64,000 bases of DNA from Arthrobacter sp. V1I9. Its GTDB lineage: Bacteria; Actinomycetota; Actinomycetes; Actinomycetales; Micrococcaceae. The stretch is taken from the NCBI RefSeq assembly GCF_030817075.1, contig NZ_JAUSYU010000001.1, positions 3,286,001 through 3,350,000 on the forward strand. The letters are read 5' to 3'. Position numbers and translations under genes: made by a program. Positions 17,351-25,360 of this stretch are shown piece after piece. A model generated the notes under the pieces. The model was not told the DNA's origin. It saw only the letters and a list, made by a program, of their open reading frames with translations, and made no database searches. How positions within the stretch are numbered: the first letter of the stretch is position 1; each line of letters opens with the position of its first letter.

Positions 17351-17805
17351 AGCAGAGCCTCCCTTTCAGTGGAACCGGCAGTGGGTTTGAGTGGAGGCGG
17401 CACGTAGACGTCGGTGACTTCCACGTTGACCTCGATAACCTGCAGGCCCACGAGTTCCTCGACCGCCCGGTAAACTGCCGCGCGGACCTCGTTGGCCAGT
17501 GAATGGAGCGGTGTTCCATAGCTCGCCACGAGGCTGATATCCACTGCAACCTGCGTCTCACCCACCTCGGCACGCACGCCGGCCGCATGATCCGAACTGC
17601 CGACGGCGTCGCGGATGGCGCCGAGGGCACGTGACGGTCCGGAGCCCAGTGAGTAGACCCCAGGGACGGCCCGGGCGGCAATTCCGGCCACTTTGGCGAC
17701 AGCGGTTTCGGAGATCACTGTGCGGCCAAGACCAGGCACTGGCACAGGAACCGGGACGGCACGGCTCTGGATGCCCTGACCGGGTTGTGGGTTCTGGTTT
17801 TCCAT
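17347..17805 (-). CDS. Asp23/Gls24 family envelope stress response protein
   Basis: A 152-residue Asp23-family protein. After a proline-valine-rich N-terminus (PVPVPVPG) comes TVISETAVAKVAGIAARAVPGVYSL-type sequence, the family signature, then strands VAVDISLVASYGTPLHSLAN and LQVIEVNVEVTDVYVP. Asp23 proteins accumulate at the membrane during alkaline or envelope stress. This is the first gene of a five-gene operon (Asp23, DUF2273, second Asp23-like, DUF6286, AmaP-like) with four-base overlaps throughout. Confidence 0.9.
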   Translation of the reverse strand: MENQNPQPGQGIQSRAVPVPVPVPGLGRTVISETAVAKVAGIAARAVPGVYSLGSGPSRALGAIRDAVGSSDHAAGVRAEVGETQVAVDISLVASYGTPLHSLANEVRAAVYRAVEELVGLQVIEVNVEVTDVYVPPPLKPTAGSTEREALL

Positions 17806-17940
17806 CAGGCACTCCCCCTTCTGTTGATCCCAACACTATCCCCTGGCTGTGACTTAACGGCAGCAGGGAGGGCGCCCGCAAATGGTGGAGCGCCCTACGG
17901 TCACGACGCCTGCGGCAGGGAGCTCAGAGTCCAGAGCCAG

Positions 17941-17980
17941 CGTTAAAGAAGAAAAGCACCAGTTCCGAAGAACTGATGCT
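17941..17980 (-). terminator. intrinsic terminator after the tRNA operon
   Basis: On the minus strand an 11-bp stem (17955-17965 with 17970-17980, one mismatch) and a four-base loop are followed by TTTTCTTCTTTAA. It lies just past the 3' end of tRNA-Phe and would end the three-tRNA transcript. Confidence 0.85.
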
Positions 17981-17986
17981 TCCCAG

Positions 17987-18062
17987 TGGTGGCTCCGACC
18001 GGCGTCGATCCGGTGACCTTTCGATTTTCAGTCGAACGCTCTACCAACTGAGCTACAGAGCC
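17987..18062 (-). tRNA. tRNA-Phe (GAA)
   Basis: Minus-strand cloverleaf of 76 bases with the anticodon loop CTGAAAA, giving GAA. The acceptor pairs GGCTCTG with CGGAGCC (one wobble), the T-arm has GGATCGACGCC, and CCA is encoded at the 3' end. It is the last of three tRNAs and is followed directly by the terminator. Confidence 0.95.
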
Positions 18063-18110
18063 TAGGTGACATGTCACCATGAGAGCCGGAATTTCTTCCA
18101 ACAATCAGAG

Positions 18111-18184
18111 CGACCCTGACGGGACTTGAACCCGCGACCTCCGCCGTGACAGGGCGGCGCGCTAACCAACTGCGCTACAGGGCC
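18111..18184 (-). tRNA. tRNA-Asp (GTC)
   Basis: Minus-strand cloverleaf of 74 bases; anticodon stem CCGCC/GGCGG encloses CTGTCAC, giving GTC. The T-arm has GGGTTCAAGTCCC. CCA is not encoded. It is the middle gene of the tRNA operon. Confidence 0.95.
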
Positions 18185-18274
18185 TTGCGTTTCTTGCTTC
18201 ACAGTATCTCTACCGCTTTTTTCAAGGCTTCCAGCCTACCAGACATTTTTTGTCTGTTTGACCAGTTCCTTGCG

Positions 18275-18347
18275 TACCCCCAACGGGATTCGAACCCGTG
18301 CCGCCGCCGTGAAAGGGCGGTGTCCTAGGCCGCTAGACGATGGGGGC
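18275..18347 (-). tRNA. tRNA-Glu (TTC)
   Basis: Minus-strand cloverleaf of 73 bases; anticodon stem CCGCC/GGCGG encloses CTTTCAC, giving TTC. The acceptor pairs GCCCCCA with TGGGGGT, and the T-arm has GGGTTCGAATCCC. CCA is not encoded. It is the first of the three tRNAs. Confidence 0.95.
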
Positions 18348-18431
18348 CAGAACCCATTCGGCACAAAAATAAAGGCGTAAAGCGAGGCTTTCCGTCTTTC
18401 TTCTTCGCGTTGCTCCGAACTGGACTCTAAA

Positions 18432-18460
18432 ACTATAGGGCCTACTCAGGAATAATCCAA
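18432..18460 (-). promoter_or_regulatory. promoter of the tRNA-Glu/Asp/Phe operon
   Basis: On the minus strand TTGGAT (18460-18455) and TATAGT (18437-18432) are separated by 17 bases, a good sigma-70-type pair, about 85 bases before tRNA-Glu. No other promoter-like pair is seen before the tRNAs. Confidence 0.6.
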
Positions 18461-18511
18461 AATCGGCGAAAACACACGCCCAGAGCAGCAGGAACAGGTA
18501 AAGATGGACTG

Positions 18512-19555
18512 ATGGACGCCGTTGCAGCACTCAACGAGATTGCCTTCTGGCTGGAGCGCGGACGCGCTGCCACCTTCAAGGTCCAGGCCTTCCGGAAAGC
18601 CGCCGGGGTGATCGCCCCGCTGTCGCCGGAAGAAGTGGCGGCCCGGGCCCGGAACGGCCGGCTGAAATCCATGAAGGGAATCGGCGACCGGACCTACCAG
18701 GTCATTCGGGACGCCGTGGAGGGCCAGGTCCCGGACTACCTCGCCGACCTCCGGGAGAAGGGCGTGCAGCCGCTGGTTTCCGGGGGCGCGGACATCCGGG
18801 AAGCGCTGCGGGGAGACTTGCACAGCCACAGCGAATGGTCCGACGGCGGCTCCCCCATTGAGCTGATGGTGGCAGCCGCCGGGGTCCTCGGCAGGGATTA
18901 CCTTGCACTGACGGACCATTCCCCCAACCTCACCATCGCGAACGGGCTCTCAGCGGAACGCCTCCTGCAGCAACTGGACGTCGTGGCAGCCATTAATGAC
19001 GGCACGCATCCCAGCTCCGACGGGCAGCAGGAAAACCGGGTGCGGCTGCTGACCGGCATCGAGGTGGACATCCTGGAGTCGGGCGAGCTGGACCAGGATC
19101 CCGACCTGTTGGACCGCCTGGACATCGTGGTGGCCAGCGTCCACTCCAAGCTCCGCGCCGACCGGAACACCATGACGCGGCGCATGCTCAAAGGCATCCA
19201 GGATCCGCAGACCAATGTGTTGGGACACTGCACGGGGCGCCTGGTGGAGGGATCGCGGGGCACGCGCCCGCCGTCGGAATTCGACGCCAAGGAGGTGTTC
19301 GCCGCCTGCGCGGAGCACAACGTGGCGGTGGAGATCAATTCGCGGCCGGAGCGCCAGGACCCGCCGGATGCCCTGATCCAGCTTGCCCTGGAAGCCGGGT
19401 GCCTTTTCTCGATTGACAGTGACGCGCACGCGCCCGGGCAGCTTGACTTCCTGCAATACGGTGCCGAGCGCGCGGAGAAGAACGGTGTCCCCGCGGAACG
19501 CATCATCACCACGTGGCCAGTGGAGCGGCTGCTGGAGTGGGCCGCGGCGAACTAG
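18512..19555 (+). CDS. PHP domain protein (DNA polymerase X-like, helix-hairpin-helix plus PHP)
   Basis: A 347-residue protein. The N-terminal 90 residues resemble the helical domain of family X polymerases: IAFWLERGRAATFKVQAFRK and MKGIGDRTYQVIRD, the latter a helix-hairpin-helix. The PHP phosphoesterase domain then begins with GDLHSHSEWSDGG and contains YLALTDHSP, LLTGIEVDIL, VVASVHSK, VLGHCTGRL, EINSRP and FSIDSDAH, which together supply the metal ligands. The nucleotidyltransferase domain of a complete PolX is absent. Probable role: a DNA 3' phosphoesterase or exonuclease in repair, or a histidinol-phosphatase-like enzyme; the former fits the DNA-binding N-terminus. Confidence 0.85.
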   Translation: MDAVAALNEIAFWLERGRAATFKVQAFRKAAGVIAPLSPEEVAARARNGRLKSMKGIGDRTYQVIRDAVEGQVPDYLADLREKGVQPLVSGGADIREALRGDLHSHSEWSDGGSPIELMVAAAGVLGRDYLALTDHSPNLTIANGLSAERLLQQLDVVAAINDGTHPSSDGQQENRVRLLTGIEVDILESGELDQDPDLLDRLDIVVASVHSKLRADRNTMTRRMLKGIQDPQTNVLGHCTGRLVEGSRGTRPPSEFDAKEVFAACAEHNVAVEINSRPERQDPPDALIQLALEAGCLFSIDSDAHAPGQLDFLQYGAERAEKNGVPAERIITTWPVERLLEWAAAN

Positions 19556-19557
19556 CC

Positions 19558-20241
19558 CTACTTGACGGCGTCCGCGAGTTTCTGCCGGAAGTCGGCCTTG
19601 CTGGACAGGGTGAGCTTTTCCCCGTTGAGAAAGAAGGTGGGGGTTCCGGTCACGCCCAAGGCATTTCCGTCCGCGATGTCCGCCAGGATGCGCTCCTCCG
19701 TCTTTGGATCGGCGACGACAGCGTCAAACTGCGAAAGGTCCAGCCCCAACTGTTGGGCGTAAGTCCGGAACAGCGGCGCCTGGGACTTCTGGCTTCCCGC
19801 CCATTGGGATTGGGTTTCGAACAGCTTGTTGGCCATCTGCTGGTACTGGCCCTGCTGTCCAGCCGCCTCCGCGGCCAAGGCCGCCTGGCCTGAATTCGGG
19901 TGGGCTGACAGGGGGAAGTGCCGGTGGACGAACGTGATCCGGTCCCCGAACTCCGCTTTGAATTCCTCCACGACCGGATGGACGGACCCACAGGACGGGC
20001 ATTCGAAGTCGAGGAATTCCACCAGTTGCGCTTTCTCCACCGCCGGGCTGGTTAAGCGGTGGCTGTCCGCCCGGACAAGCTGTTCAGCACCCGCGGCCGG
20101 CGGCGCGGACTCCTGGGACTTCCCGAAGGTCAGCGCGGCATACCAGGCCACGCCGGCCACTACCACTGCTGCAATGACGACCCAGATGACTGTCCGGACC
20201 ACTCGGGCCGTATCACGCGGAGGAGAAAGGTTTGAGGCCAT
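19558..20241 (-). CDS. membrane-anchored DsbA-like thiol oxidoreductase
   Basis: A 227-residue protein with one N-terminal helix (VIWVVIAAVVVAGVAWYA) and an extracellular thioredoxin-fold domain. The active site is FECPSCGS, a CPSC redox pair, and the cis-proline loop is GVTGTPTFFLNGE. FVHRHFPLSAHPNSGQAA is the DsbA-type helical insert. The start is set at 20241, before the membrane helix; an in-frame ATG at 20250 is also possible, and a longer frame to 20376 would overlap the divergent transporter gene. Likely forms disulfides in exported proteins. It is convergent with the PHP gene. Confidence 0.9.
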   Translation of the reverse strand: MASNLSPPRDTARVVRTVIWVVIAAVVVAGVAWYAALTFGKSQESAPPAAGAEQLVRADSHRLTSPAVEKAQLVEFLDFECPSCGSVHPVVEEFKAEFGDRITFVHRHFPLSAHPNSGQAALAAEAAGQQGQYQQMANKLFETQSQWAGSQKSQAPLFRTYAQQLGLDLSQFDAVVADPKTEERILADIADGNALGVTGTPTFFLNGEKLTLSSKADFRQKLADAVK

Positions 20242-20366
20242 AACCCGCATCCTAACCGGCAACCCGGTATCCATTGCGGCACTTTGGCTTATCTTTGGCA
20301 GGAACTTGGCCAGACGTGGCCGATTTCCGCCAGCCACTGACCCCTGCCCCCGGCTAGATTGGCACC

Positions 20367-21344
20367 ATGGCATCAAGCACCCCCGTCAGCACAACGGCTC
20401 CTCCACCTGCCCCCGCGTCCCGGATCAAAGCACTCGGCGTGGCTGCCATGGCCGTCACCGTGGTCCTCTGGGCTTCGGCGTTTGTGGGAATCCGGGCGAT
20501 CGGCCCCCACTTCTCCCCCGGCTCCCTGACGCTCGGCAGGCTGGCCATTGCCGCCGTCGTACTGGCCTTACTGGTCCTCCCCCAATTGCTGAAGAGCAGG
20601 CTCCTTCCCCGGGGCCGGGAGTGGTGGCCCATCCTCGCCTACGGGGTGATGTGGTTCGGCGGGTACAACGTGGCGTTGAACGCGGCCGAGCACGTGCTGG
20701 ACGCAGGAACCAGTGCCCTGCTCATCAACGTCAATCCCATCCTCGTGGCCATCATGGCCGGCATCTTCCTCAAGGAGGGCTTCCCGCGGTGGCTGATCAT
20801 CGGAAGCCTGGTTGCCTTCGCCGGGGTAGCGCTGATTGCAGTGGGTTCGGGCCGGCCTTCCGTGCCAGGGGAAGATTCGACGGCGGATGTTGCTGGCGTG
20901 TTGCTGTGCCTCCTTGCCGCCGTGCTCGCCGCAGTCAGCGTCATCATCCAAAAACCCGTACTGCGGAAGTTTCCCGCCGCGCAGGCCACATGGTTCGGGA
21001 TCCTGGTGGGCGCACTGTGCTGCTTGCCGTTTACGGGACAGCTGATCACCGAAGTCCAGGCCGCACCGCCCGAAGCAACCATGGGCCTGGTCTACCTTGG
21101 GATCTTTCCCACGGCCATTGCCTTCACCACCTGGGCTTACGCGCTCTCGCTGGTCGAGGCCGGCAAGCTCGCAGCCACCACCTACCTGGTGCCCGGCACC
21201 ACCATCCTGATCTCCTGGCTCCTCCTGGGCGAGATCCCCACGGCACTGGGCCTGGTGGGCGGCCTGGTCTGCCTTGTGGGCGTCGGATTGACCCGGCGCA
21301 GGACCCGACGGGGACGCGAAGCCAAGCAAAAGGTTCTTGGCTAA
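20367..21344 (+). CDS. EamA/DMT family transporter
   Basis: A 325-residue membrane protein with ten hydrophobic helices in two repeats, as in EamA/RhaT exporters. LWASAFVGIRAIGPHFSPG opens the first repeat and VYLGIFPTAIAFTTWAYALS falls in the second, with VPGTTILISWLLLGEIPT near the end. Substrate cannot be read from sequence; family members export amino acids, sugars or drugs. The basic tail (RRRTRRGREAK) is cytosolic. The metallopeptidase gene follows after nine bases. Confidence 0.88.
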   Translation: MASSTPVSTTAPPPAPASRIKALGVAAMAVTVVLWASAFVGIRAIGPHFSPGSLTLGRLAIAAVVLALLVLPQLLKSRLLPRGREWWPILAYGVMWFGGYNVALNAAEHVLDAGTSALLINVNPILVAIMAGIFLKEGFPRWLIIGSLVAFAGVALIAVGSGRPSVPGEDSTADVAGVLLCLLAAVLAAVSVIIQKPVLRKFPAAQATWFGILVGALCCLPFTGQLITEVQAAPPEATMGLVYLGIFPTAIAFTTWAYALSLVEAGKLAATTYLVPGTTILISWLLLGEIPTALGLVGGLVCLVGVGLTRRRTRRGREAKQKVLG

Positions 21345-21353
21345 AGTCGGAGT

Positions 21354-21800
21354 ATGCCAGCCAGCCTGCCGCCGGGTCTGCCCGTCGTACCTGAGGGTCC
21401 CAGCGAGCCCCTTCACTCCGCCCAACACCAAAGCTTCTCCATGTCCGCGAACGAGTTCGAGGCCGCCGTCCAGGATGCCCTGAACAGCATCCCGGACAAG
21501 CTGGCCAGGGCCATGGACAACGTGGCGGTGTTCATCGAGGACGACTACGTGCCACCGGCCGGGGAGGACCCGGACACAGTCCTCCTGGGACTTTATGAAG
21601 GCGTGCCGCTGACCGAAAGGGACTCCTGGTGGGACGCGGGTTCGCTGCCGGACCGCATCACGATCTTCCGCGGACCCATCCTTGACATCTGCTCCTCACG
21701 CGAGGACGTCATCCACGAAGTGGCCGTGACGGTGGTCCACGAGATCGCCCACCACTTCGGGATCGATGACGACCGGCTGCACGAGCTCGGCTGGGGCTAG
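21354..21800 (+). CDS. zincin-like metallopeptidase family protein
   Basis: A small predicted zinc protein. VVHEIAHHFGIDDDRLHELG holds HExxH with a downstream glutamate or histidine, the zincin signature of the family of about 120-residue minimal metalloproteases. The frame from 21354 gives 148 residues and has GGAG right before the ATG; an internal ATG at 21441 gives MSANEFEAAVQDALNSIP, the usual start of this family, but has no clear ribosome site. Which start is used is uncertain. It follows the EamA gene by nine bases, so is probably cotranscribed. Confidence 0.8.
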   Translation: MPASLPPGLPVVPEGPSEPLHSAQHQSFSMSANEFEAAVQDALNSIPDKLARAMDNVAVFIEDDYVPPAGEDPDTVLLGLYEGVPLTERDSWWDAGSLPDRITIFRGPILDICSSREDVIHEVAVTVVHEIAHHFGIDDDRLHELGWG

Positions 21801-21810
21801 CCTTGTAGGC

Positions 21811-22731
21811 ATGGGACACGACCACAGCCACACGCACGGTATTACCGCAACGGGCCGTCACCGGAAGCGGCTTGTGGCCGTCCTCGTCATCACACTGGTT
21901 GTGGTCCTGGTGCAGGTGGTGGGTGCAGCCCTCTCCGGTTCGTTGTCACTGCTTGCCGACGCCGGACATATGCTCTCCGATGCGGCCGGGGTAACCATCG
22001 CGTTGCTTGCCGCCTGGATTGCCGGCCGACCTGCAAGCGACCAGCGGACCTACGGGTACCAGCGGGCCGAAGTCCTTGCGGCCCTGGCCAATGCATTGAT
22101 CCTGGTCGTGATCTCCGTAGTGATCTTTTCCGAAGCAATCCGGCGGATTGGTACCGCGCCTGAGGTACAGACGGACATCATGCTGTTCGCCGCAATCCTC
22201 GGTGCTGCCGCCAACATCGCTTCGCTCCTCATCTTGCGCGGGGCACACCAGGAAAGCCTCAACGTCCGCGGCGCCTACCTTGAAGTCCTGGGCGACCTGC
22301 TGGGTTCCTTCGCCGTCATAGCTGCCGCTGTGGTCATTATGCTCACCGGCTTCCAGGCCGCTGACACTATCGCGTCGGTGGTGATTGCCCTGTTAATCCT
22401 GCCGCGGGCATGGACCCTCCTGCGCGATGTGGTTGATGTTCTGCTCGAAGCCAGCCCCAAGGGCGTGGAAGTGCAGATGATCCGCGAACACATTCTGTCC
22501 GTGGAGGGCGTTTCCGACGTGCACGACATCCACATCTGGACCATCACTTCCGGCGTGCCTGTTTTCTCAGCGCACGTGGTGGTGGAGGATGGCGTGCTGA
22601 CCGCCCGCGGAGCGGACCAGTTGCTGGACAAGCTGGTGACCTGCCTGGGCTCCCACTTCGATACCGACCACTGCACGTTCCAGCTGGAACCGGCCACGCA
22701 CTCCGAACACGAGGCGCACCAGCACGCCTAG
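21811..22731 (+). CDS. cation diffusion facilitator transporter (CzcD/ZitB type)
   Basis: A 306-residue six-helix proton-coupled metal exporter. A histidine-rich start (MGHDHSHTHG) precedes the first helix. Helix 2 carries DAGHMLSDAAG with the metal-binding His and Asp. Helix 5 reads YLEVLGDLLGS, with Glu where zinc exporters usually have His. The C-terminal cytosolic domain has DVHDIHIWTITSG and ends with more histidines. ATG at 21811 is ten bases after the previous stop. Zinc or a similar divalent metal is likely. Confidence 0.9.
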   Translation: MGHDHSHTHGITATGRHRKRLVAVLVITLVVVLVQVVGAALSGSLSLLADAGHMLSDAAGVTIALLAAWIAGRPASDQRTYGYQRAEVLAALANALILVVISVVIFSEAIRRIGTAPEVQTDIMLFAAILGAAANIASLLILRGAHQESLNVRGAYLEVLGDLLGSFAVIAAAVVIMLTGFQAADTIASVVIALLILPRAWTLLRDVVDVLLEASPKGVEVQMIREHILSVEGVSDVHDIHIWTITSGVPVFSAHVVVEDGVLTARGADQLLDKLVTCLGSHFDTDHCTFQLEPATHSEHEAHQHA

Positions 22732-22958
22732 CCGTGTTACTCAGCCCGCGGTCTATTACTGGTGGGCGCGTGCTCGAGCTGCGACACGCCAGCTTGGCTA
22801 AGCCGAAAATGACACTGTTGTGGTTTATGTTATTGATGTGACGGCTGTTGCTAAAGTGCAGAAGCTCACGTAGCCTCGGGACTGCTGGGGAGCAGACCAG
22901 GGGCACCGCCCTGCCGTGATCAGGACCTCCCAGCCTTATCACTTCGAGGTTTCTGCAG

Positions 22959-24446
22959 ATGGTTTTGACCGGATCCGGGCGCAAAGCGGCCGTGCTGTGC
23001 GCCGCCGCGGTGCTCATTGGAACGCTGGCAGCGCCGGCAGGAGCTGTAACAACGCCGTTGGCGCCGCACATCTCCGTACCTGCAGCTCCAGAAATGCCGT
23101 CGGCGGAGGATATCGCGGCTGCCAAGGCCAGCGCGTCTGCCACAGCGGACCAGGTCTCCTCCATTGAACGGATCCTCGAGTCCGCGGCAAGCTCGCAACA
23201 AGCCGCCTTCGCTGTTTCAATGCAGGCCAACAACGCCTACAGCGAGGCCCTGGTGGAGCTGCAGCAACGTTCGTCGGCGGCGGCTGTCGCTTCGGCGAAG
23301 GCCACTGCAGCCCAGGACCAGCAGCACAGAGCCAAGAAGCAGGTGGGGCAACTCGCCGGGGACCTCTACCGCCACGGCGGGCTCAACCCCACCTTGGGTA
23401 CCTTTGTCAGCGGCAGCGGGGACACCATCCAGCAGGCCGCCACGCTGCAGGCCCTTTCGGCCAGCCGGAGCCGGGCCTTCGAGGCGGCAGATGCGGCAGC
23501 CCAGGCCTCGGAGTCGCTGACGGCGGCCGCTGAGGATGCCACAAAAGCGGCCGATGATGCCGCAAGGACGGCGGAAGCCCGGAAGACCCAAGCTGAAGAG
23601 GCCAATGCGGCCCAGGCCAAGGCCGTGGCGGACGCCAAGGCCCAGCGCACCGTCCTGGTGGACCAGCTGGCCAAGCTCCGGAACACCACCGTTGCCCTTG
23701 AATCGGCCAGGGTGGATGCCCTCGACCGGCAGCGCGAGGAGGCCAGGCTGGAGGCGGCGCTGGCAGCTGCGGAGCGGTCCGCCCAGGAGCAGCCGGGTGC
23801 TCCGGGAAACCGGCCTGCCCAGGCAGCCCCTGCGGCACCGGCTCCTGCCGTGCCCGCAGCTCCAGGTCCAGCTCGCGCTCCGGCAGCTCCGGCACCGGCG
23901 GCACCTGCACCTGCCCCCGCTCCTGCACCGGCACCGGCACCTGCCCCAGCAGCTCCGGCACCAGCCCCTGCTCCCGCTCCCGCACCTGCTCCCGCTCCCG
24001 CACCTGCCCCCGCAGCTCCGGCACCCGCACCAGTCCCGGCACCTGCACCTGCACCTGCACCATCCATTGGAAGTGGAACCTACGAGGCTGCCATCTCGGT
24101 GGCCCTGAGCAAGGTCGGTGCACCTTACTACTACCAGTGGGGCGGCACGGGCCCCACCGGTTTCGACTGCTCAGGGCTTGTGCAAACGGCGTTCGCAGCC
24201 GCCGGCAAGTACCTACCCCGCACGGCCGCGCAGCAGTACGCGGCTGCTTCCGTCCACGTTCCCATCTCGCAGGCAAGGCGTGGCGACCTGCTGGTGTGGG
24301 GATCGCCGTCGAACTTTTACCACGTGGCCATCTACCTGGGGAACGGCCAGGTGGTGCACGCACTGAATCCGCAGGAGGGCATCGGGGTCACCTCGCTCAG
24401 CGCGATGGCCGGCATGCAGCTTTACGGATACGCGGCGCGTTACTGA
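22959..24446 (+). CDS. NlpC/P60 cell-wall hydrolase with coiled coil and Pro-Ala linker
   Basis: A 495-residue secreted peptidoglycan endopeptidase. A signal peptide ends near PAGAVTTP. Residues about 50-275 form an alanine-rich coiled coil. Residues about 285-370 are almost pure proline and alanine. The NlpC/P60 domain follows with FDCSGLV (Cys404) and HVAIYLGNGQVVHA (His455), the catalytic pair. The layout matches RipA-type hydrolases that act at division septa, where the coiled coil restrains the enzyme. GAGG lies about 10 bases before the start. It stands alone, ending against the convergent ABC exporter operon. Confidence 0.92.
   Translation: MVLTGSGRKAAVLCAAAVLIGTLAAPAGAVTTPLAPHISVPAAPEMPSAEDIAAAKASASATADQVSSIERILESAASSQQAAFAVSMQANNAYSEALVELQQRSSAAAVASAKATAAQDQQHRAKKQVGQLAGDLYRHGGLNPTLGTFVSGSGDTIQQAATLQALSASRSRAFEAADAAAQASESLTAAAEDATKAADDAARTAEARKTQAEEANAAQAKAVADAKAQRTVLVDQLAKLRNTTVALESARVDALDRQREEARLEAALAAAERSAQEQPGAPGNRPAQAAPAAPAPAVPAAPGPARAPAAPAPAAPAPAPAPAPAPAPAPAAPAPAPAPAPAPAPAPAPAPAAPAPAPVPAPAPAPAPSIGSGTYEAAISVALSKVGAPYYYQWGGTGPTGFDCSGLVQTAFAAAGKYLPRTAAQQYAAASVHVPISQARRGDLLVWGSPSNFYHVAIYLGNGQVVHALNPQEGIGVTSLSAMAGMQLYGYAARY
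23818..24066 (+). repeat. Pro-Ala-encoding low-complexity tandem repeat
   Basis: About 250 bases coding for proline-alanine dipeptides and PAP/PAAP variants inside the NlpC/P60 gene. Short units such as GCTCCCGCACCT recur back to back, so the length is likely variable between strains and prone to assembly error. It probably forms an extended cell-wall-spanning linker. Confidence 0.85.
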
Positions 24447-24473
24447 CCCGCGGCACGAACCGGCACGGGTCAG
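24443..24473. terminator. hairpin spanning two convergent stop codons
   Basis: CTGACCCG (24443-24450) pairs perfectly with CGGGTCAG (24466-24473) around a 15-base loop. The arms contain the stop codons of the NlpC/P60 gene (TGA) and of the minus-strand permease gene, so a bidirectional terminator is likely. There is no T tract. Confidence 0.45.
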
Positions 24474-25360
24474 CTCAACACATCCTTGGTGACAAAACGT
24501 CCATAGGCGAGCGCCCCAAACACGGCGATGTACCCCGCCTGCAGCAAGGCGTTGCTGGTGAACGAGTCCCACAGCACCGGCTGGCGGAGCAGGTCGCCAA
24601 AGCCCAGCCAGTAATGGCTGAACAGCCACGGGTGCAGCCACTCGAGCTGGGGCAGCTGGTCAAGGACCTGGGACACCACCGAGACCACCACCGTGGCGGC
24701 CATGGCACCTACTGGAACCACTGTAAGGGTCGAAAGGAACAGCCCTATCGCTGAGAGCCCGGCGAGGGAAACGGCAAGGTAAGCAGCAATCAGGAGGAGG
24801 CGCAGCGCGGCTTCCGGCGGCTCGATCACGTCCCCGGACAGCAAAGTCACGGGACCCACGGGGAAGAGCGCCGCCCCGATGGCGGCACCGGCCAGTGCGA
24901 CTGTGACGGGCGCGGCCAGGCAAAACGCCAGGGCCCCCGCGTACTTCACCAACAGCAGCCGCACGCGGCCCGTGGGAGCAACCAGCAGGTACCGCAGCGT
25001 TCCCAGATTGGCCTCGCCTGCGATGGTGTCACCTGCCACCACGCCCACCGTCAGCGGCAGGAAAAGTGGAACAGATACCAGCATGGCGGTGAAGGCCACG
25101 AACAGCCCGTTCTGCGTGATGCGGTCGAGAAAAGCAGGACCCCGCCCCGCCGGAACCGCGGATGAGATCCTGACGGCCACCGCGATCAGGACCGGGATGG
25201 CGGCCAGCGCCAGCAGCAGGGCCCATGTACGCCGCCGCCCAAACAGCACCCGAAGTTCCGACAGCGGAAGAGACAGCCCGGATCCGTGCGGCGCCCACGC
25301 GGGCTTCCTTCCTGCTGTTCCTGTTGTCTTTCTGGTCTCCTGCCGCGCGCTATCGGGCAA
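24470..25360 (-). CDS. ABC-2 type transporter permease
   Basis: A 296-residue membrane subunit of an ABC exporter. After a polar, basic N-terminus of about 35 residues there are six hydrophobic helices, including RTWALLLALAAIPVLIAVAV and VSVPLFLPLTVGVVAGDTIAG; the sequence GEANLGTLRYLLVAPTGR is the typical ABC-2 cytosolic segment after helix 2. The start overlaps the ATPase gene by 11 bases. Together with the ATPase and the LolA-like protein this forms one unit. Substrate unknown; lipid, peptide or drug export are possible. Confidence 0.88.
   Translation of the reverse strand: MPDSARQETRKTTGTAGRKPAWAPHGSGLSLPLSELRVLFGRRRTWALLLALAAIPVLIAVAVRISSAVPAGRGPAFLDRITQNGLFVAFTAMLVSVPLFLPLTVGVVAGDTIAGEANLGTLRYLLVAPTGRVRLLLVKYAGALAFCLAAPVTVALAGAAIGAALFPVGPVTLLSGDVIEPPEAALRLLLIAAYLAVSLAGLSAIGLFLSTLTVVPVGAMAATVVVSVVSQVLDQLPQLEWLHPWLFSHYWLGFGDLLRQPVLWDSFTSNALLQAGYIAVFGALAYGRFVTKDVLS

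Noticed and set aside
16782..17681. 299-residue reading frame covering the second Asp23-like gene
   Set aside because: It would overlay two better-supported genes; the ATG at 17162 fits the operon overlaps.
22741..22958. Possible c-di-AMP (ydaO) riboswitch before the NlpC/P60 gene
   Set aside because: Such genes often have one, but the conserved ydaO core motifs could not be found in this leader.
23366..24067. Long Gly-Ala reading frame antisense to the NlpC/P60 gene
   Set aside because: It is a mirror of the Pro-Ala repeat and has no independent evidence.
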